DNA of 64,000 nt from Halobacillus litoralis (GTDB lineage Bacteria > Bacillota > Bacilli > Bacillales > Halobacillaceae): contig NZ_WMEW01000006.1 in assembly GCF_009856355.1 (NCBI RefSeq), forward strand, positions 1 to 64,000. Direction: 5' to 3'. This document shows, one piece after another, positions 17,546 through 26,461 of the stretch. How positions within the stretch are numbered: the first letter of the stretch is position 1; each line of letters begins with the position of its first letter. Under the pieces are notes generated by a model. The model searched no databases, had not been told where the DNA came from, and saw only the letters and a list, made by a program, of their open reading frames with translations. A program made the position numbers and the translations under genes.

Positions 17546-18823
17546 TTGAAAAAATGGCTGGCTGCGGCACTTGTGTTAATCATGACATGGACGACGTTCT
17601 CGGTTGTAATGGCTGATCACAATGGAAGCAATGGAAAGCATAAAGGGCATTATAAAAATGGAAAAGCCTTTAAGCTTGGTGTGCAAGTCCTTCTTGATGA
17701 CAAAAAAGATCTGATTGAAGGGAAAAAGGTTGGATTGATTACGAACCCTACTGGTGTGGATAAGGATTTGAACAGTATTGTCGATCTTCTCCATAATGAT
17801 GAGGATGTAGATTTGACCGCTCTCTATGGACCGGAGCATGGAGTCAGGGGGAGTGCTCAGGCCGGGGAATATGTTGAATTTTACACCGATGAACAAACCG
17901 GCCTTCCAGTGTACAGCTTATATGGAGAGACGCGAAAGCCGACACCTGAAATGCTTGAAGGTATTGATGTGCTGATGTTTGATATTCAGGATGTCGGCAC
18001 ACGTTTCTATACGTACATTTACACGATGGCCTATGCGATGGAAGCGGCTCAGGAAAATGACATCCCATTTATTGTCCTGGATCGCCCCAACCCGATCAGC
18101 GGGGATAAAGTCGAAGGTCCGGTGCTGGATATGGACTACCAATCGTTTGTGGGGAATTATCCAATTCCTCTCCGTCACGGCATGACGGTCGGTGAACTGG
18201 CCAAGCTTTTCAATGAAGCCTATGACATCGGTGCCGACTTGGAAGTGGTCGAAATGAAAGGGTGGAAGCGCACGATGGACTATGACGATACAGGTCTTTC
18301 CTTTGTTGCTCCATCTCCGAACATGCCGACTGTGGATACCGCCTATGTCTACCCGGGTGCAGCTTTAATTGAAGGGACCAACGTATCAGAGGGCCGCGGA
18401 ACGACCCGTCCATTCGAACTGATTGGCGCGCCTTTTATAAACAGTACGGAATTGGCATCGTCCTTAAATGACGCTCATCTGCCTGGTGTACAGTTTAGAG
18501 CGGCTTCCTTTACACCTTCTTTTTCTAAACATGCGGGGGAACTGTCGCATGGGGTGCAGATCCATGTGACGGACAGGGATGAATATAAGGCTGTGGAAAC
18601 AGGTCTGACACTTGTGAAGACCATTCATGATTTATATCCGGACGATTTTGCTTTTCGTGCAGAGAACAGTGCCGGCATTTCCTTTTTCGATTACCTGATC
18701 GGGAATGGATGGGTGCGCGAGGCGATTGAGAACGGCAGATCAGTGGAAGATATTCTGGAACAATCGGAAGCTGATCTGGAAGATTTCAAGGATGTGAGAG
18801 AGGACTATCTCCTTTATAAATAG
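17546..18823 (+). CDS. namZ: Exo-beta-N-acetylmuramidase, DUF1343/NamZ family
   Basis: This 425-residue secreted protein has a signal peptide of about 23 residues and starts at TTG after AAAGGGAG. DUF1343 landmarks are GPEHGVRG, LMFDIQDVGTRFYTYI, LDRPNP and EGTNVSEGRGTTRPFE. The Bacillus subtilis family member NamZ cleaves terminal MurNAc from peptidoglycan fragments and works in sequence with NagZ. The adjacent nagZ and the shared cre site support the same recycling role. The usual partner genes amiE, murP and murR are not in this window. Confidence 0.88.
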   Translation: MKKWLAAALVLIMTWTTFSVVMADHNGSNGKHKGHYKNGKAFKLGVQVLLDDKKDLIEGKKVGLITNPTGVDKDLNSIVDLLHNDEDVDLTALYGPEHGVRGSAQAGEYVEFYTDEQTGLPVYSLYGETRKPTPEMLEGIDVLMFDIQDVGTRFYTYIYTMAYAMEAAQENDIPFIVLDRPNPISGDKVEGPVLDMDYQSFVGNYPIPLRHGMTVGELAKLFNEAYDIGADLEVVEMKGWKRTMDYDDTGLSFVAPSPNMPTVDTAYVYPGAALIEGTNVSEGRGTTRPFELIGAPFINSTELASSLNDAHLPGVQFRAASFTPSFSKHAGELSHGVQIHVTDRDEYKAVETGLTLVKTIHDLYPDDFAFRAENSAGISFFDYLIGNGWVREAIENGRSVEDILEQSEADLEDFKDVREDYLLYK

Positions 18824-18830
18824 TGTTCTG

Positions 18831-18870
18831 CCCCTGCTTGGAGGTGAAAAGTCCAGGCAGGGGGTTTTTT
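18831..18870 (+). terminator. Terminator of the nagZ-namZ operon
   Basis: CCCCTGC and TTGGA pair with TCCA and GCAGGGG, followed by six T. Confidence 0.8.
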
Positions 18871-18872
18871 GG

Positions 18873-18886
18873 TGTAAGCGTTATTT
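18873..18886 (+). promoter_or_regulatory. cre-like site upstream of the SLC13 transporter
   Basis: TGTAAGCGTTATTT matches the cre consensus at 13 of 14 positions. It lies just upstream of an AT-rich promoter region (18886-18950), so CcpA control of a dicarboxylate transporter is plausible. Confidence 0.6.
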
Positions 18887-18969
18887 TTACATGAATTGAT
18901 CAGATGTGATAAAATTTGTAAATATTCATACATATTTGACAAAAACTGTACATGAAAGAGGGGAAGGTA

Positions 18970-20607
18970 ATGAGTCAATCCGCTTTACTTAAAAATTTTT
19001 GGCATCGGATGTGGGAGCTTCATCACGAAGCCAAGAATCTGCTGACATTTGCCTCGGGAGGATCGGGCTCTCCGGAAAGGACGGATGCCTCTACGGCCTC
19101 CAGTGGGGAAGATCCTGGGCCGGCTTTTGATACGAGACAGAAAGCCGGACTTATTCTGGGGCCGCTTTTATTTGTACTCACGCTGTTATTTCTTGAGGCG
19201 GACGGTTTGTCATCCAGTGCGGTTGCTGTGCTGGCCAGCACCCTTTGGATTGCGACGTGGTGGATTACCGAGGCTGTTCCGATTCCAGCGACATCGCTGC
19301 TTCCACTCGTTCTTTTTCCAATCACGGGCGGCCTTGATGGAGGGACGACGGCTTCATCCTATGGAGATAATACGATCTTCCTATTTATGGGCGGCTTCCT
19401 CATTGCTTTATCGATGCAGAAATGGAACCTGCATAAACGGATTGCCCTGTTCATCATTAATGCCGTCGGGACGAGTACAGAGCAAATTGTTCTTGGATTT
19501 ATGGTCGCGACCGGATTGTTGTCCGCCTGGATTTCAAACACGGCGACAGCGATGATGATGGTGCCGATTGGCATGGCTGTTATCTATCAGGCTTCTGAAC
19601 AACTGAAGGAACAGGGGGAAAGCGTGGATCACAGCAATTTTAACTTCGGCAAAGCCGTTATGCTCGGTGTCGCCTATAGTGCTTCCATCGGTGGATTGGC
19701 GACACTGATCGGTACACCCCCGAATACGATTTTCAAAGGGATTGTGGAACAGACTTACAATATTGAAATAAGTTTTGCCGGCTGGATGGCCTTTGGCGCC
19801 CCGATTTCCATTATTTTTATCGCTCTGACGTGGTTTTATTTAGTGAAGATTGCGTATCCGATGAAAATCAAGGAACTGCCGGGCGGTCGTAAAGTGATCA
19901 ACAAGGAAAGGGAAGAGCTGGGGGCCATGTCATCAGAGGAAAAAGTCGTGATGACAATCTTTACGCTGACAGCGGCTGCATGGATTTCGCGTTCCTTTTT
20001 TCTTGCTCAAATGAATGAAAACATTAATGATACGATGATTGCTATGACAGCTGCTGTACTGCTGTTCCTCATTCCTTCATCGAATCGGAAAGGCGATTAT
20101 CTGCTCGACTGGGATACGGCGAAAGGGCTTCCTTGGGGAATTCTCCTTTTGTTCGGGGCCGGGCTTGCCATTGCTTCCGGATTTCAGGAAACCGGTCTGG
20201 CCGAGTGGATCGGGACCCAATTGACCGTGCTTGACGGAGTCAACCTATTGGTGATTATTGTGATTGTCACAGCTATGGTCATCTTCCTGACAGAGATTAC
20301 TTCCAATACAGCGACAGCAACGATGATGTTTCCGATCATGGCTTCCTTGGCCGGGGCGATTTCTGTCCATCCGTACAGTTTAATGATTGCGGCAGGGATG
20401 GCTGCCAGCTGTGCGTTTATGCTGCCTGTGGCTACACCGCCCAACGCTGTTGTCTTTGGTTCGGGGTATCTGCGCATTCCTGACATGGCGAAAGCCGGTT
20501 TTCTATTGAATATCGCCGCCGTGGTCCTCATCACTCTGGCGATCTATTTCTATCTGCCGCTGGTATGGGATTTAGATTTGACCTCTATTCCGGAACGATT
20601 CAATTAA
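18970..20607 (+). CDS. SLC13/DASS family Na+/dicarboxylate (or sulfate) symporter
   Basis: The protein has about 545 residues. A hydrophilic N-terminal 50 residues precede 11-12 membrane helices. The two family SNT motifs are present, as SNTATAMMMVP and SNTATATMMFP, each followed by a PPN loop: GTPPNTIFKG and ATPPNAVVFG. This matches bacterial SdcS-type carriers for succinate, malate and fumarate coupled to Na+. The ATG at 18970 after GAGGGGAAGG is preferred to the one at 18952. The following MFS gene starts on the next base after the stop. Confidence 0.88.
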   Translation: MSQSALLKNFWHRMWELHHEAKNLLTFASGGSGSPERTDASTASSGEDPGPAFDTRQKAGLILGPLLFVLTLLFLEADGLSSSAVAVLASTLWIATWWITEAVPIPATSLLPLVLFPITGGLDGGTTASSYGDNTIFLFMGGFLIALSMQKWNLHKRIALFIINAVGTSTEQIVLGFMVATGLLSAWISNTATAMMMVPIGMAVIYQASEQLKEQGESVDHSNFNFGKAVMLGVAYSASIGGLATLIGTPPNTIFKGIVEQTYNIEISFAGWMAFGAPISIIFIALTWFYLVKIAYPMKIKELPGGRKVINKEREELGAMSSEEKVVMTIFTLTAAAWISRSFFLAQMNENINDTMIAMTAAVLLFLIPSSNRKGDYLLDWDTAKGLPWGILLLFGAGLAIASGFQETGLAEWIGTQLTVLDGVNLLVIIVIVTAMVIFLTEITSNTATATMMFPIMASLAGAISVHPYSLMIAAGMAASCAFMLPVATPPNAVVFGSGYLRIPDMAKAGFLLNIAAVVLITLAIYFYLPLVWDLDLTSIPERFN

Positions 20608-21819
20608 ATGAAAGTAGTGGATACTTTGGAAGGGACTGCTGAACACCATCAACCTTATACACCATCGGAAGCGGGTTTCTGGCGAGTGACCATTGCCTTG
20701 ATGCTTGCTTCTCTGTCTATTTTTTCAACGCTCTATGTCTTTCAGCCGCTGCTGCCTGTTTTTACAACCGAGCTGAATATTACAGCCACCCAATCCAGTT
20801 TATTGATGTCGGCCTGTGTCACGGCTATGGTCCTCGGTTTATTTATTCTTGGCTTCGCTGCGGATCGGTACGGGCGGGCACTTGTGATGCGCGGGTCACT
20901 CGTTGGGACAGCTCTTAGTTTAATCCTTATTCCTATGACGCCGGATTTTGAATGGATGGTCGTCCTCCGTTTTATACAAGGATTCTTTTTAGCTGGTATA
21001 CCAGCAGCTGCCATGGGGTATCTGGGCGAGGAAGTGTCGTTCAGGCATATCGGCCTTGCGATGACGCTGTACATTTCCAGTAACGCTCTTGGAGGGATGG
21101 GAGGGCGTGTGCTCGGAGGTTACTTAACGGATGTGTTTGACTGGCAGGTGACACTCTGGGCGTTTTCGGTCTTTGGAGTGGTGGCTGCGGTTTTATTTCT
21201 CCGGCTGTTCCCGCAAGAGCGTTTCTTTGAAAAGACAGAACAAAATCTTATCGTCGATTTAAAAGGTATGCTGATCCATTTGAAGAGTGTTCCGCTGCTC
21301 GTGCTGTTCCTCCTTGGTATTTTGATGCAGACGGTTTTTACAGCGGTATGGACGTACCTGCCCTTCTATCTGGAGGGAGATCCGTTCGACTGGCCTTTGA
21401 AATGGATTGCCTTCACCTATTTTGCCTACCTGTTCGGTGTGGTCGCCCCTCCTGTGGCAGGCAGGATTTCGGATCAGATCGGCTTGAAGAAGATGATGTT
21501 CACTGGTGTGACGATTTTCCTTACAGGGACAGCTTTAACGGCTGTACGGGAAGGCTGGAGCATCATGATTGGGCTGTCACTCTTATGCATGGGGTTTTTT
21601 GTGGCTCATTCGATGGCTTCTGCCCTTGTCAGTAAAACAGCCACCCACCACCGAAGCGGGGCGTCGGGGTTTTATTTGATTAGCTATTATCTCGGAGTCG
21701 CTATAGGAAGTACAGCCGTGGGAAGGTTGTGGGAGGAATTCCAATGGTACGGAGTGCTGAGCGTTGTCTTTCTTCTAGTGTTTCTGTATGTGCTTTATCC
21801 CTTTTACAAAGATGCCTGA
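20608..21819 (+). CDS. Major facilitator superfamily transporter
   Basis: This 403-residue protein has 12 predicted helices. It shows the MFS loop 2-3 motif GFAADRYGRALVMRGS and a second-half GRISDQIGLKKMM equivalent. The pattern resembles YnfM/AraJ-type efflux carriers. The ATG follows the symporter stop directly, but no good ribosome site is visible, so translation is probably coupled. The substrate is unknown. Confidence 0.8.
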   Translation: MKVVDTLEGTAEHHQPYTPSEAGFWRVTIALMLASLSIFSTLYVFQPLLPVFTTELNITATQSSLLMSACVTAMVLGLFILGFAADRYGRALVMRGSLVGTALSLILIPMTPDFEWMVVLRFIQGFFLAGIPAAAMGYLGEEVSFRHIGLAMTLYISSNALGGMGGRVLGGYLTDVFDWQVTLWAFSVFGVVAAVLFLRLFPQERFFEKTEQNLIVDLKGMLIHLKSVPLLVLFLLGILMQTVFTAVWTYLPFYLEGDPFDWPLKWIAFTYFAYLFGVVAPPVAGRISDQIGLKKMMFTGVTIFLTGTALTAVREGWSIMIGLSLLCMGFFVAHSMASALVSKTATHHRSGASGFYLISYYLGVAIGSTAVGRLWEEFQWYGVLSVVFLLVFLYVLYPFYKDA

Positions 21820-21879
21820 TAGGTAGAGTTTCATCTGCGCGTTCTTCACGTGATAAGATAGGGAAAGGGAGAGGATCAT

Positions 21880-22212
21880 ATGCATCATGTTCAAGGAACT
21901 ACAGTTGACGCTCAGACACGCTGTGCGCACTACCACAGCGATATTGATATCATTGCCATTAAGTTTCACTGCTGCAGGACGTACTACGCCTGCTGGTCCT
22001 GCCATGAAGAGCAGGCCGGCCACCGGCCCTCGCGCTGGCCTGGGGATCAATGGGATCAGAAGGCGGTCCTCTGCGGAAACTGCAGACATGAGATGTCCAT
22101 TCATGAGTATATGAATACATCCAATTGTCCGTCCTGCCGCCATAGGTTTAATGAACGGTGCAGCCTTCATTATCCATTATATTTTGACATGGAAAGCCGC
22201 CCGGAAAAGTAG
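21880..22212 (+). CDS. CHY zinc-finger protein
   Basis: This 110-residue protein carries the CHY-type pattern: RCAHYHSDIDIIAIKFHCC, then YYACWSCHEE, AVLCGNCRHEM and NCPSCRHRFNERCSLHYPLYF. About nine Cys and several His can bind three zinc ions. AAAGGGAGAGG precedes the ATG. The biochemical role of stand-alone bacterial CHY proteins is not established. Confidence 0.88.
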   Translation: MHHVQGTTVDAQTRCAHYHSDIDIIAIKFHCCRTYYACWSCHEEQAGHRPSRWPGDQWDQKAVLCGNCRHEMSIHEYMNTSNCPSCRHRFNERCSLHYPLYFDMESRPEK

Positions 22213-22226
22213 GGCGGCTTTTTTGT
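22193..22226 (+). terminator. Terminator of the CHY zinc-finger gene
   Basis: AAAGCCGCCC pairs with GGGCGGCTTT, followed by a T-run. The first bases overlap the end of the coding region. Confidence 0.8.
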
Positions 22227-22227
22227 G

Positions 22228-22266
22228 CAGTAAAAAAAGCCCCGGAACCTAGGGGGGGACCGGGAC
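22228..22266 (-). terminator. Probable terminator of tnrA
   Basis: On the minus strand CCCGG pairs with CCGGG around a C-rich loop, followed by CTTTTTTT. It lies just after the tnrA stop. Confidence 0.55.
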
Positions 22267-22277
22267 TGCCTGCAGCA

Positions 22278-22577
22278 TCATTTGTTCATTTTGAAGTGCG
22301 CATTTAACTGACCACGCAGCATTCGTTCCATAACCTTGCCTTTTTTCGTTTTCTGCAGATCCTTCCTGATTTCATAGGTCTGCACACCTTCCTCGCGTTT
22401 ATCTGCAATTTGTAGAAGAGTTTCTACATCGGAAAATGAATACTTACGCGTCCCGCGTTTTGTACGCTCCGGATAAATAAGTCCTCTTTCTTCATAATAG
22501 CGGATCTGTCTCAAGGATAGGCCGGTCAACTCATTGACCGTTCCAATGGAAATAACCTTCTTATGTTTATACGACAT
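22278..22577 (-). CDS. tnrA: Nitrogen-responsive MerR-type regulator TnrA
   Basis: This 99-residue protein has a MerR winged helix with [20 protein letters not shown], then [20 protein letters not shown], nearly identical to the known TnrA pattern. It ends [14 protein letters not shown], the C-terminal segment through which TnrA is bound and inhibited by feedback-inhibited glutamine synthetase. It is shorter than the GlnR tail expected for a repressor. AAGGAGGAG precedes the ATG. A perfect TnrA box lies upstream of the small gene in front, which suggests autoregulation. Confidence 0.93.
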   Translation of the reverse strand: MSYKHKKVISIGTVNELTGLSLRQIRYYEERGLIYPERTKRGTRKYSFSDVETLLQIADKREEGVQTYEIRKDLQKTKKGKVMERMLRGQLNAHFKMNK

Positions 22578-22596
22578 GTATTCTCCTCCTTGGCGG

Positions 22597-22752
22597 CTAA
22601 GGACGGTTCAATCGTGCTACAAGGGTTTCCAGTTCAGTCAAGGTGAGGGTATAGAGTATTTCATCAGCCGCCTGATAAATTCCAGCTTCAATCAACTTTT
22701 GAATATAGTACTCTTTCATTTGGTCAACGGCCGCTCGCAAGTGGTAGGACAT
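22597..22752 (-). CDS. Small FbpA-like protein encoded before tnrA
   Basis: This 51-residue ORF begins with ATG after GGGAGTGATG and ends 20 bases before the tnrA start. The core ([15 protein letters not shown], then LTLTELETL) resembles the FbpA (Fur-regulated basic protein) family, whose members regulate iron-sparing mRNA use. The product here is not strongly basic. The same transcript probably carries tnrA. The assignment is by pattern only. Confidence 0.6.
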   Translation of the reverse strand: MSYHLRAAVDQMKEYYIQKLIEAGIYQAADEILYTLTLTELETLVARLNRP

Positions 22753-22834
22753 GTTACATCACTCCCGTTCGGAATCCATTTTTTTTTTGAGTTATATTCA
22801 GTCTAATAGGAATCGTTCAGCTTGTCACTCTATA

Positions 22835-22851
22835 TGTTAGAAAATCTAACA
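22835..22851 (-). promoter_or_regulatory. TnrA/GlnR box
   Basis: TGTTAGAAAATCTAACA is a perfect match to the TnrA/GlnR consensus TGTNANAWWWTNTNACA. It lies 83 bases before the start of the small gene that precedes tnrA, in a position fit for activation of this operon. Confidence 0.85.
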
Positions 22852-22859
22852 TGAATTTT

Positions 22860-23022
22860 ACAGATGTGAGAAGATGTTCCGTTAATCCCCTTATATCCAA
22901 GGTTTTCGAGCTGAAACCTATCATTAAGATGAGGGGGAGCCGGTGGAGGAAAACGTCGTAATGGTGTTGCTGGTCTCCGTACTGGATCCATGACTACTTT
23001 CTCTACCTGTTACGTCTGCCTT
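22860..23022. other. Gene-free DNA before the inserted element
   Basis: I see no gene, hairpin terminator or known motif here. It leads to the left target duplication of the element at 23031. Confidence 0.5.
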
Positions 23023-23030
23023 TTTCTATA

Positions 23031-23486
23031 GGCTCTGTTAAATTCTGTTGTTGATCTTTTAAACGATTACTAAATCGTCTCCGTCTGGAATCAGGGGGCC
23101 GGTCTGTTGTTTACTCAGGGCATGGGACGGCAGGGAAAACCGTCCGCTTTCCGCGGGGAACGATGAGCCTCCTCGAACTTCGTTCTCCGGGGTCTCACCT
23201 TGTTCCTTTTTCCCGCAGGAGTCTACCTGTTTTCCCTGCCATCCCTTTCGTAGTAGTTTAACGGACTTCTTTCTGACTACCCTTCTTTGAAGAGGCGGCC
23301 TTGGGAATGGCGGGACTCCTGTGGAGTGAAGGTACATCGTGAGACCCCGGAAGGCGCAGCCTGAGGAGGCTCACGGTACCCCACGGAAAGGGAGTCATTC
23401 CCAAGACCGCCTCATACAAATCCCATGACAGAAAGGGGTGATAGGAGTTCACATGTTAAATAACAACACCAAACTATAACAGAGCC
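23031..23486. mobile_element. 456-bp non-autonomous (MITE-like) insertion with 8-bp target duplication
   Basis: The ends are perfect 10-base inverted repeats, GGCTCTGTTA and TAACAGAGCC. The similarity continues inward less perfectly (TTCTGTTGTTG against GTTTGGTGTTGTT). The octamer TTTCTATA stands directly on both sides (23023-23030 and 23487-23494), a clean target duplication. Inside, 23130-23400 carries GC-rich blocks such as CTTTCCGCGGGGAACG and CCTCCTCG. There is no transposase frame. The end sequence and 8-bp duplication suggest mobilisation by an IS6- or ISL3-type transposase; the family is not certain. Confidence 0.85.
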
Positions 23487-23565
23487 TTTCTATAAGAATA
23501 TAGTAACCCCTGTTTACCAAAGAAAGAAAAGGTGAATAGGAAAAGAAAAAAGGAACGTGATACTC

Positions 23566-24630
23566 ATGTGGATCAAACATCCATATTTTAAATATGTGAC
23601 AGGGGCTGTGCTTTTTCTAATTCTCGTTTATTTTCTTGAGAAGCTGGATTTTCTCTATCCGGTAAAGACCATTTTCGGTACACTCTTTTATCCGATTTTA
23701 ATTGCCGGCTTTCTTTTTTACATACTCCGGCCTGTTGTAGAGGTTTTAAGCAGGATGCGTTATCTTCCTAAACCGGCGGCGATTCTTCTTGTCTTTGCAG
23801 TCATTGGTGGGGCGTTATATGCGGCCGGCCGGGCTTTGTATGAAACCATTCAAAAACAGATCAATAACATATCCCAGCTGCCTGACAAGGTGAAAAAGAC
23901 AGCCGAGGAAGCCTCCGATACCTTGGAAAAGAATGATATGGGCATGGTTTCCGGAGCGAGTATTCAACAAAGGGTGACGGAGTATTTCGGCGGGCTTACC
24001 CAGCAGATCGGCAGTCATATGTCCGAGATCTTCTCCACCATTGCAGGGGCCGCTTCCGTGCTGGTAATTGTCCCTTTCGTCTTATTCTTTCTATTGAAGG
24101 ACGGAAACCGCCTGCTGCCATTTTTGAAGAAAGGACTCCCTGAGAAGCTGAAGCCCCGGGGAGAAAAGCTGTTGAAAGATGTAGATAAAACTGTTTCTTC
24201 CTATATTGTCGGACAGGTAACGGTGGCGGCAATCGATGGGGTGCTCACTTATATCGGGTACGTGATCATCGGTCTTGATTTTGCTCTTATCCTCGGGCTC
24301 TTTACAGCGTTTGCCTGCATCGTCCCGTTTGTCGGTCCTGTCATCGGGGCTGTGCCGGCCATCGGTGTAGCTCTGATGCAGGAGCCTTCCATGGCATTTT
24401 ATGTCGTCATTATATTCGTTGTCGTGCAGCAGCTGGAGGGGAATCTTGTAGCGCCTTATGTTTTTGGTGAGAAATTGAATATTCATCCGCTCACCGTCAT
24501 TCTGCTGCTTGTCGTTGCTGCGCCTTTATACGGAGTGGTGGGCATGATTATAGCTGTTCCCACTTATACAGTGATTAAAGTCATTTTGAAACACAGCTAT
24601 CAAACGTATCAATTGTATTATTCGAAATAA
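23566..24630 (+). CDS. AI-2E family (PerM-like) membrane transporter
   Basis: The protein has about 354 residues. N-terminal helices are followed by a soluble helical segment (about 85-145) and then by a C-terminal block of helices with LLKDGNRLLPF, PFVGPVIGAVPA and QQLEGNLVAPYVFG, the family signatures. The GTG at 23557 is too close to AAAAGGAA, so the ATG at 23566 is preferred. Members include autoinducer exporters and Na+/H+ antiporters in halophiles; the substrate here is open. Confidence 0.88.
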   Translation: MWIKHPYFKYVTGAVLFLILVYFLEKLDFLYPVKTIFGTLFYPILIAGFLFYILRPVVEVLSRMRYLPKPAAILLVFAVIGGALYAAGRALYETIQKQINNISQLPDKVKKTAEEASDTLEKNDMGMVSGASIQQRVTEYFGGLTQQIGSHMSEIFSTIAGAASVLVIVPFVLFFLLKDGNRLLPFLKKGLPEKLKPRGEKLLKDVDKTVSSYIVGQVTVAAIDGVLTYIGYVIIGLDFALILGLFTAFACIVPFVGPVIGAVPAIGVALMQEPSMAFYVVIIFVVVQQLEGNLVAPYVFGEKLNIHPLTVILLLVVAAPLYGVVGMIIAVPTYTVIKVILKHSYQTYQLYYSK

Positions 24631-24634
24631 GAGA

Positions 24635-24668
24635 AAGGCCTGGAAGGATCGCTTCCGGGCCTTTTTTA
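24635..24668 (+). terminator. Terminator of the AI-2E family gene
   Basis: AAGGCC and GGAAG pair with CTTCC and GGGCCTT around GATCG, followed by six T. Confidence 0.8.
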
Positions 24669-24821
24669 TGTGGTTTATACAAAAGATAAAAGAAGAGGGG
24701 AGTTTCAGAGATAACAGAAACAGCCTATTGAATTTTTATTCGATAGATTGTATAGTTACTTAATATCAGAAATGTTTATTTATGCAATCATATTTATAAA
24801 AATGTCGAAGGAGGAAGAATA

Positions 24822-26207
24822 ATGGAACTACAACAGGCGGAAACAAGAAAGACAACAGGAGCATCTGCTTATACAACAAAGCAGTGGATGAAATTCATCC
24901 TTCCTTCTATCATTGGTATTCTATTATTTCTCGTCCCCATTTCCGTAAATGGAAAGGTAACAATCGGCCTCGGTATTCTCGCTGACGGACTTCAAGGGGC
25001 TGTTGCTGCATACATCCCGGACTTTATGACGGGGGTTATTGTCCTCTCTACACTAGGGACATTCATTGTAAAAGCTGTACCGGCTGAAAAGAGAAAACCG
25101 GAAAAGTTCCTGTTTCAATTATTTGATGTCGGGCCGTTGTGGATGGCCTTCCGAGTTCTGGGATCGGTCTTTGCTGTTTTGACGCTCACACAGACAGGTC
25201 CTGCTGTGATTCAGTCGGATTTGACAGGAGGCGTCGTATTAAATGATTTGATCCCTGTATTGATGGTCTGGTTTTTGTTCGCCAGTCTATTTATGCCGCT
25301 TCTTTTGGAGTTTGGGTTGATGGACTTTATCGGTACGGTGGTGCGGAAGGTGATGCATCCGTTGTTTAAGCTTCCCGGCCGTTCTTCGGTAGATGCCATG
25401 GCTTCCTGGATGGGGAGCGGGACTGTTGGTGTTCTGCTGACGACTCAGCAGTATGAGGGCGGATATTATTCCAAACGTGAAGCGTCTGTGGTGGCTACGA
25501 ACTTCTCGATCGCCTCCATTGCTTTCAGTTTAGTGATTGCCAAGTTTCTGGCTATCGATCATCGCTTCGTTGCGTTCTATTTTACAGTCGTCGTCTGTGG
25601 AGTAATAGCCGCAGTTATTTGTCCACGTATCCCTCCATTGTCCAGAAAAAAGGAAACGTACTACGGACCAGCCGGGAAGCAGATTGATGAAGTGGTACCG
25701 GAAGGAGTTTCCTCATTTAAATGGGGGTTGGAAAAGGCCGTGGAAAAAGCCGATCAGGTGAAGAGTCCAGGAACGGTTGTAAAAAAGGGCATCTATAATG
25801 TACTGGATATCTGGCTTGGATTGATTCCTCTGGTCATGGCTCTTGGTACTGTTGCACTTATAGCTGCCGAATTCACACCCATCTTTACGTATTTATCCTA
25901 TCCATTCCTGCCGCTGCTTCACCTGCTCCAGATTCCTGAAGCATCAGCCGCTGCGCCGGCGATGATTGTCGGCTTTGCCGATATGTTCCTTCCCGCTGTT
26001 GTGGGCAGCGGCATTGAATCTGAACTGACCCGTTTCATTATCGGGGTCATGTCTCTTACTCAATTGATCTATATGTCTGAGATCGGAATCCTCCTGATCA
26101 AATCGAAAATTCCAATCAACTTTGTTGAATTGTTCATTATCTTCCTGCAGCGGACACTCATTACACTGCCTGTTGCAGCCTTGATGGCTCATCTTTTCTT
26201 CTTTTAA
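24822..26207 (+). CDS. YjiH family membrane protein (nucleoside-recognition/Gate domain)
   Basis: This 461-residue protein has about ten helices and two Gate-like halves. It contains SWMGSGTVGVLLTTQQYEGG and a C-terminal IVGFADMFLPAVVGSG loop. It matches the YjiH family, whose members often neighbour amino-acid catabolic genes; the substrate is not established. GGAGGAAG precedes the ATG. The 190 bases upstream are AT-rich and promoter-like. It ends in a strong terminator. Confidence 0.82.
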   Translation: MELQQAETRKTTGASAYTTKQWMKFILPSIIGILLFLVPISVNGKVTIGLGILADGLQGAVAAYIPDFMTGVIVLSTLGTFIVKAVPAEKRKPEKFLFQLFDVGPLWMAFRVLGSVFAVLTLTQTGPAVIQSDLTGGVVLNDLIPVLMVWFLFASLFMPLLLEFGLMDFIGTVVRKVMHPLFKLPGRSSVDAMASWMGSGTVGVLLTTQQYEGGYYSKREASVVATNFSIASIAFSLVIAKFLAIDHRFVAFYFTVVVCGVIAAVICPRIPPLSRKKETYYGPAGKQIDEVVPEGVSSFKWGLEKAVEKADQVKSPGTVVKKGIYNVLDIWLGLIPLVMALGTVALIAAEFTPIFTYLSYPFLPLLHLLQIPEASAAAPAMIVGFADMFLPAVVGSGIESELTRFIIGVMSLTQLIYMSEIGILLIKSKIPINFVELFIIFLQRTLITLPVAALMAHLFFF

Positions 26208-26220
26208 TACCGTTACTCAT

Positions 26221-26256
26221 AAAAAAAGGCGCCGCTGATCATCAGCGGCGCCTTCA
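26221..26256 (+). terminator. Terminator of the YjiH gene
   Basis: GGCGCCGCTGAT pairs with ATCAGCGGCGCC (12 base pairs with almost no loop), preceded by an A-run and followed by a weak T-tract. Confidence 0.7.
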
Positions 26257-26461
26257 CGTTTATTTTCAATAGGGGAGGTCATTACATTCATAGGTTTCGC
26301 CCTGCGTGTTCATTTTATGGGGGCCTTTAAAGCGTTCCTCCGTCAACGTTATAAAAAAAGATCTTCTACCGGCCGGTCGAATGTTTCTGACGCTTGATAT
26401 CTACGGCGATGTTAGGGTAGAGTATGAAAGGATTCTAATCTTGAAGAAAGAAGGAGCATGT

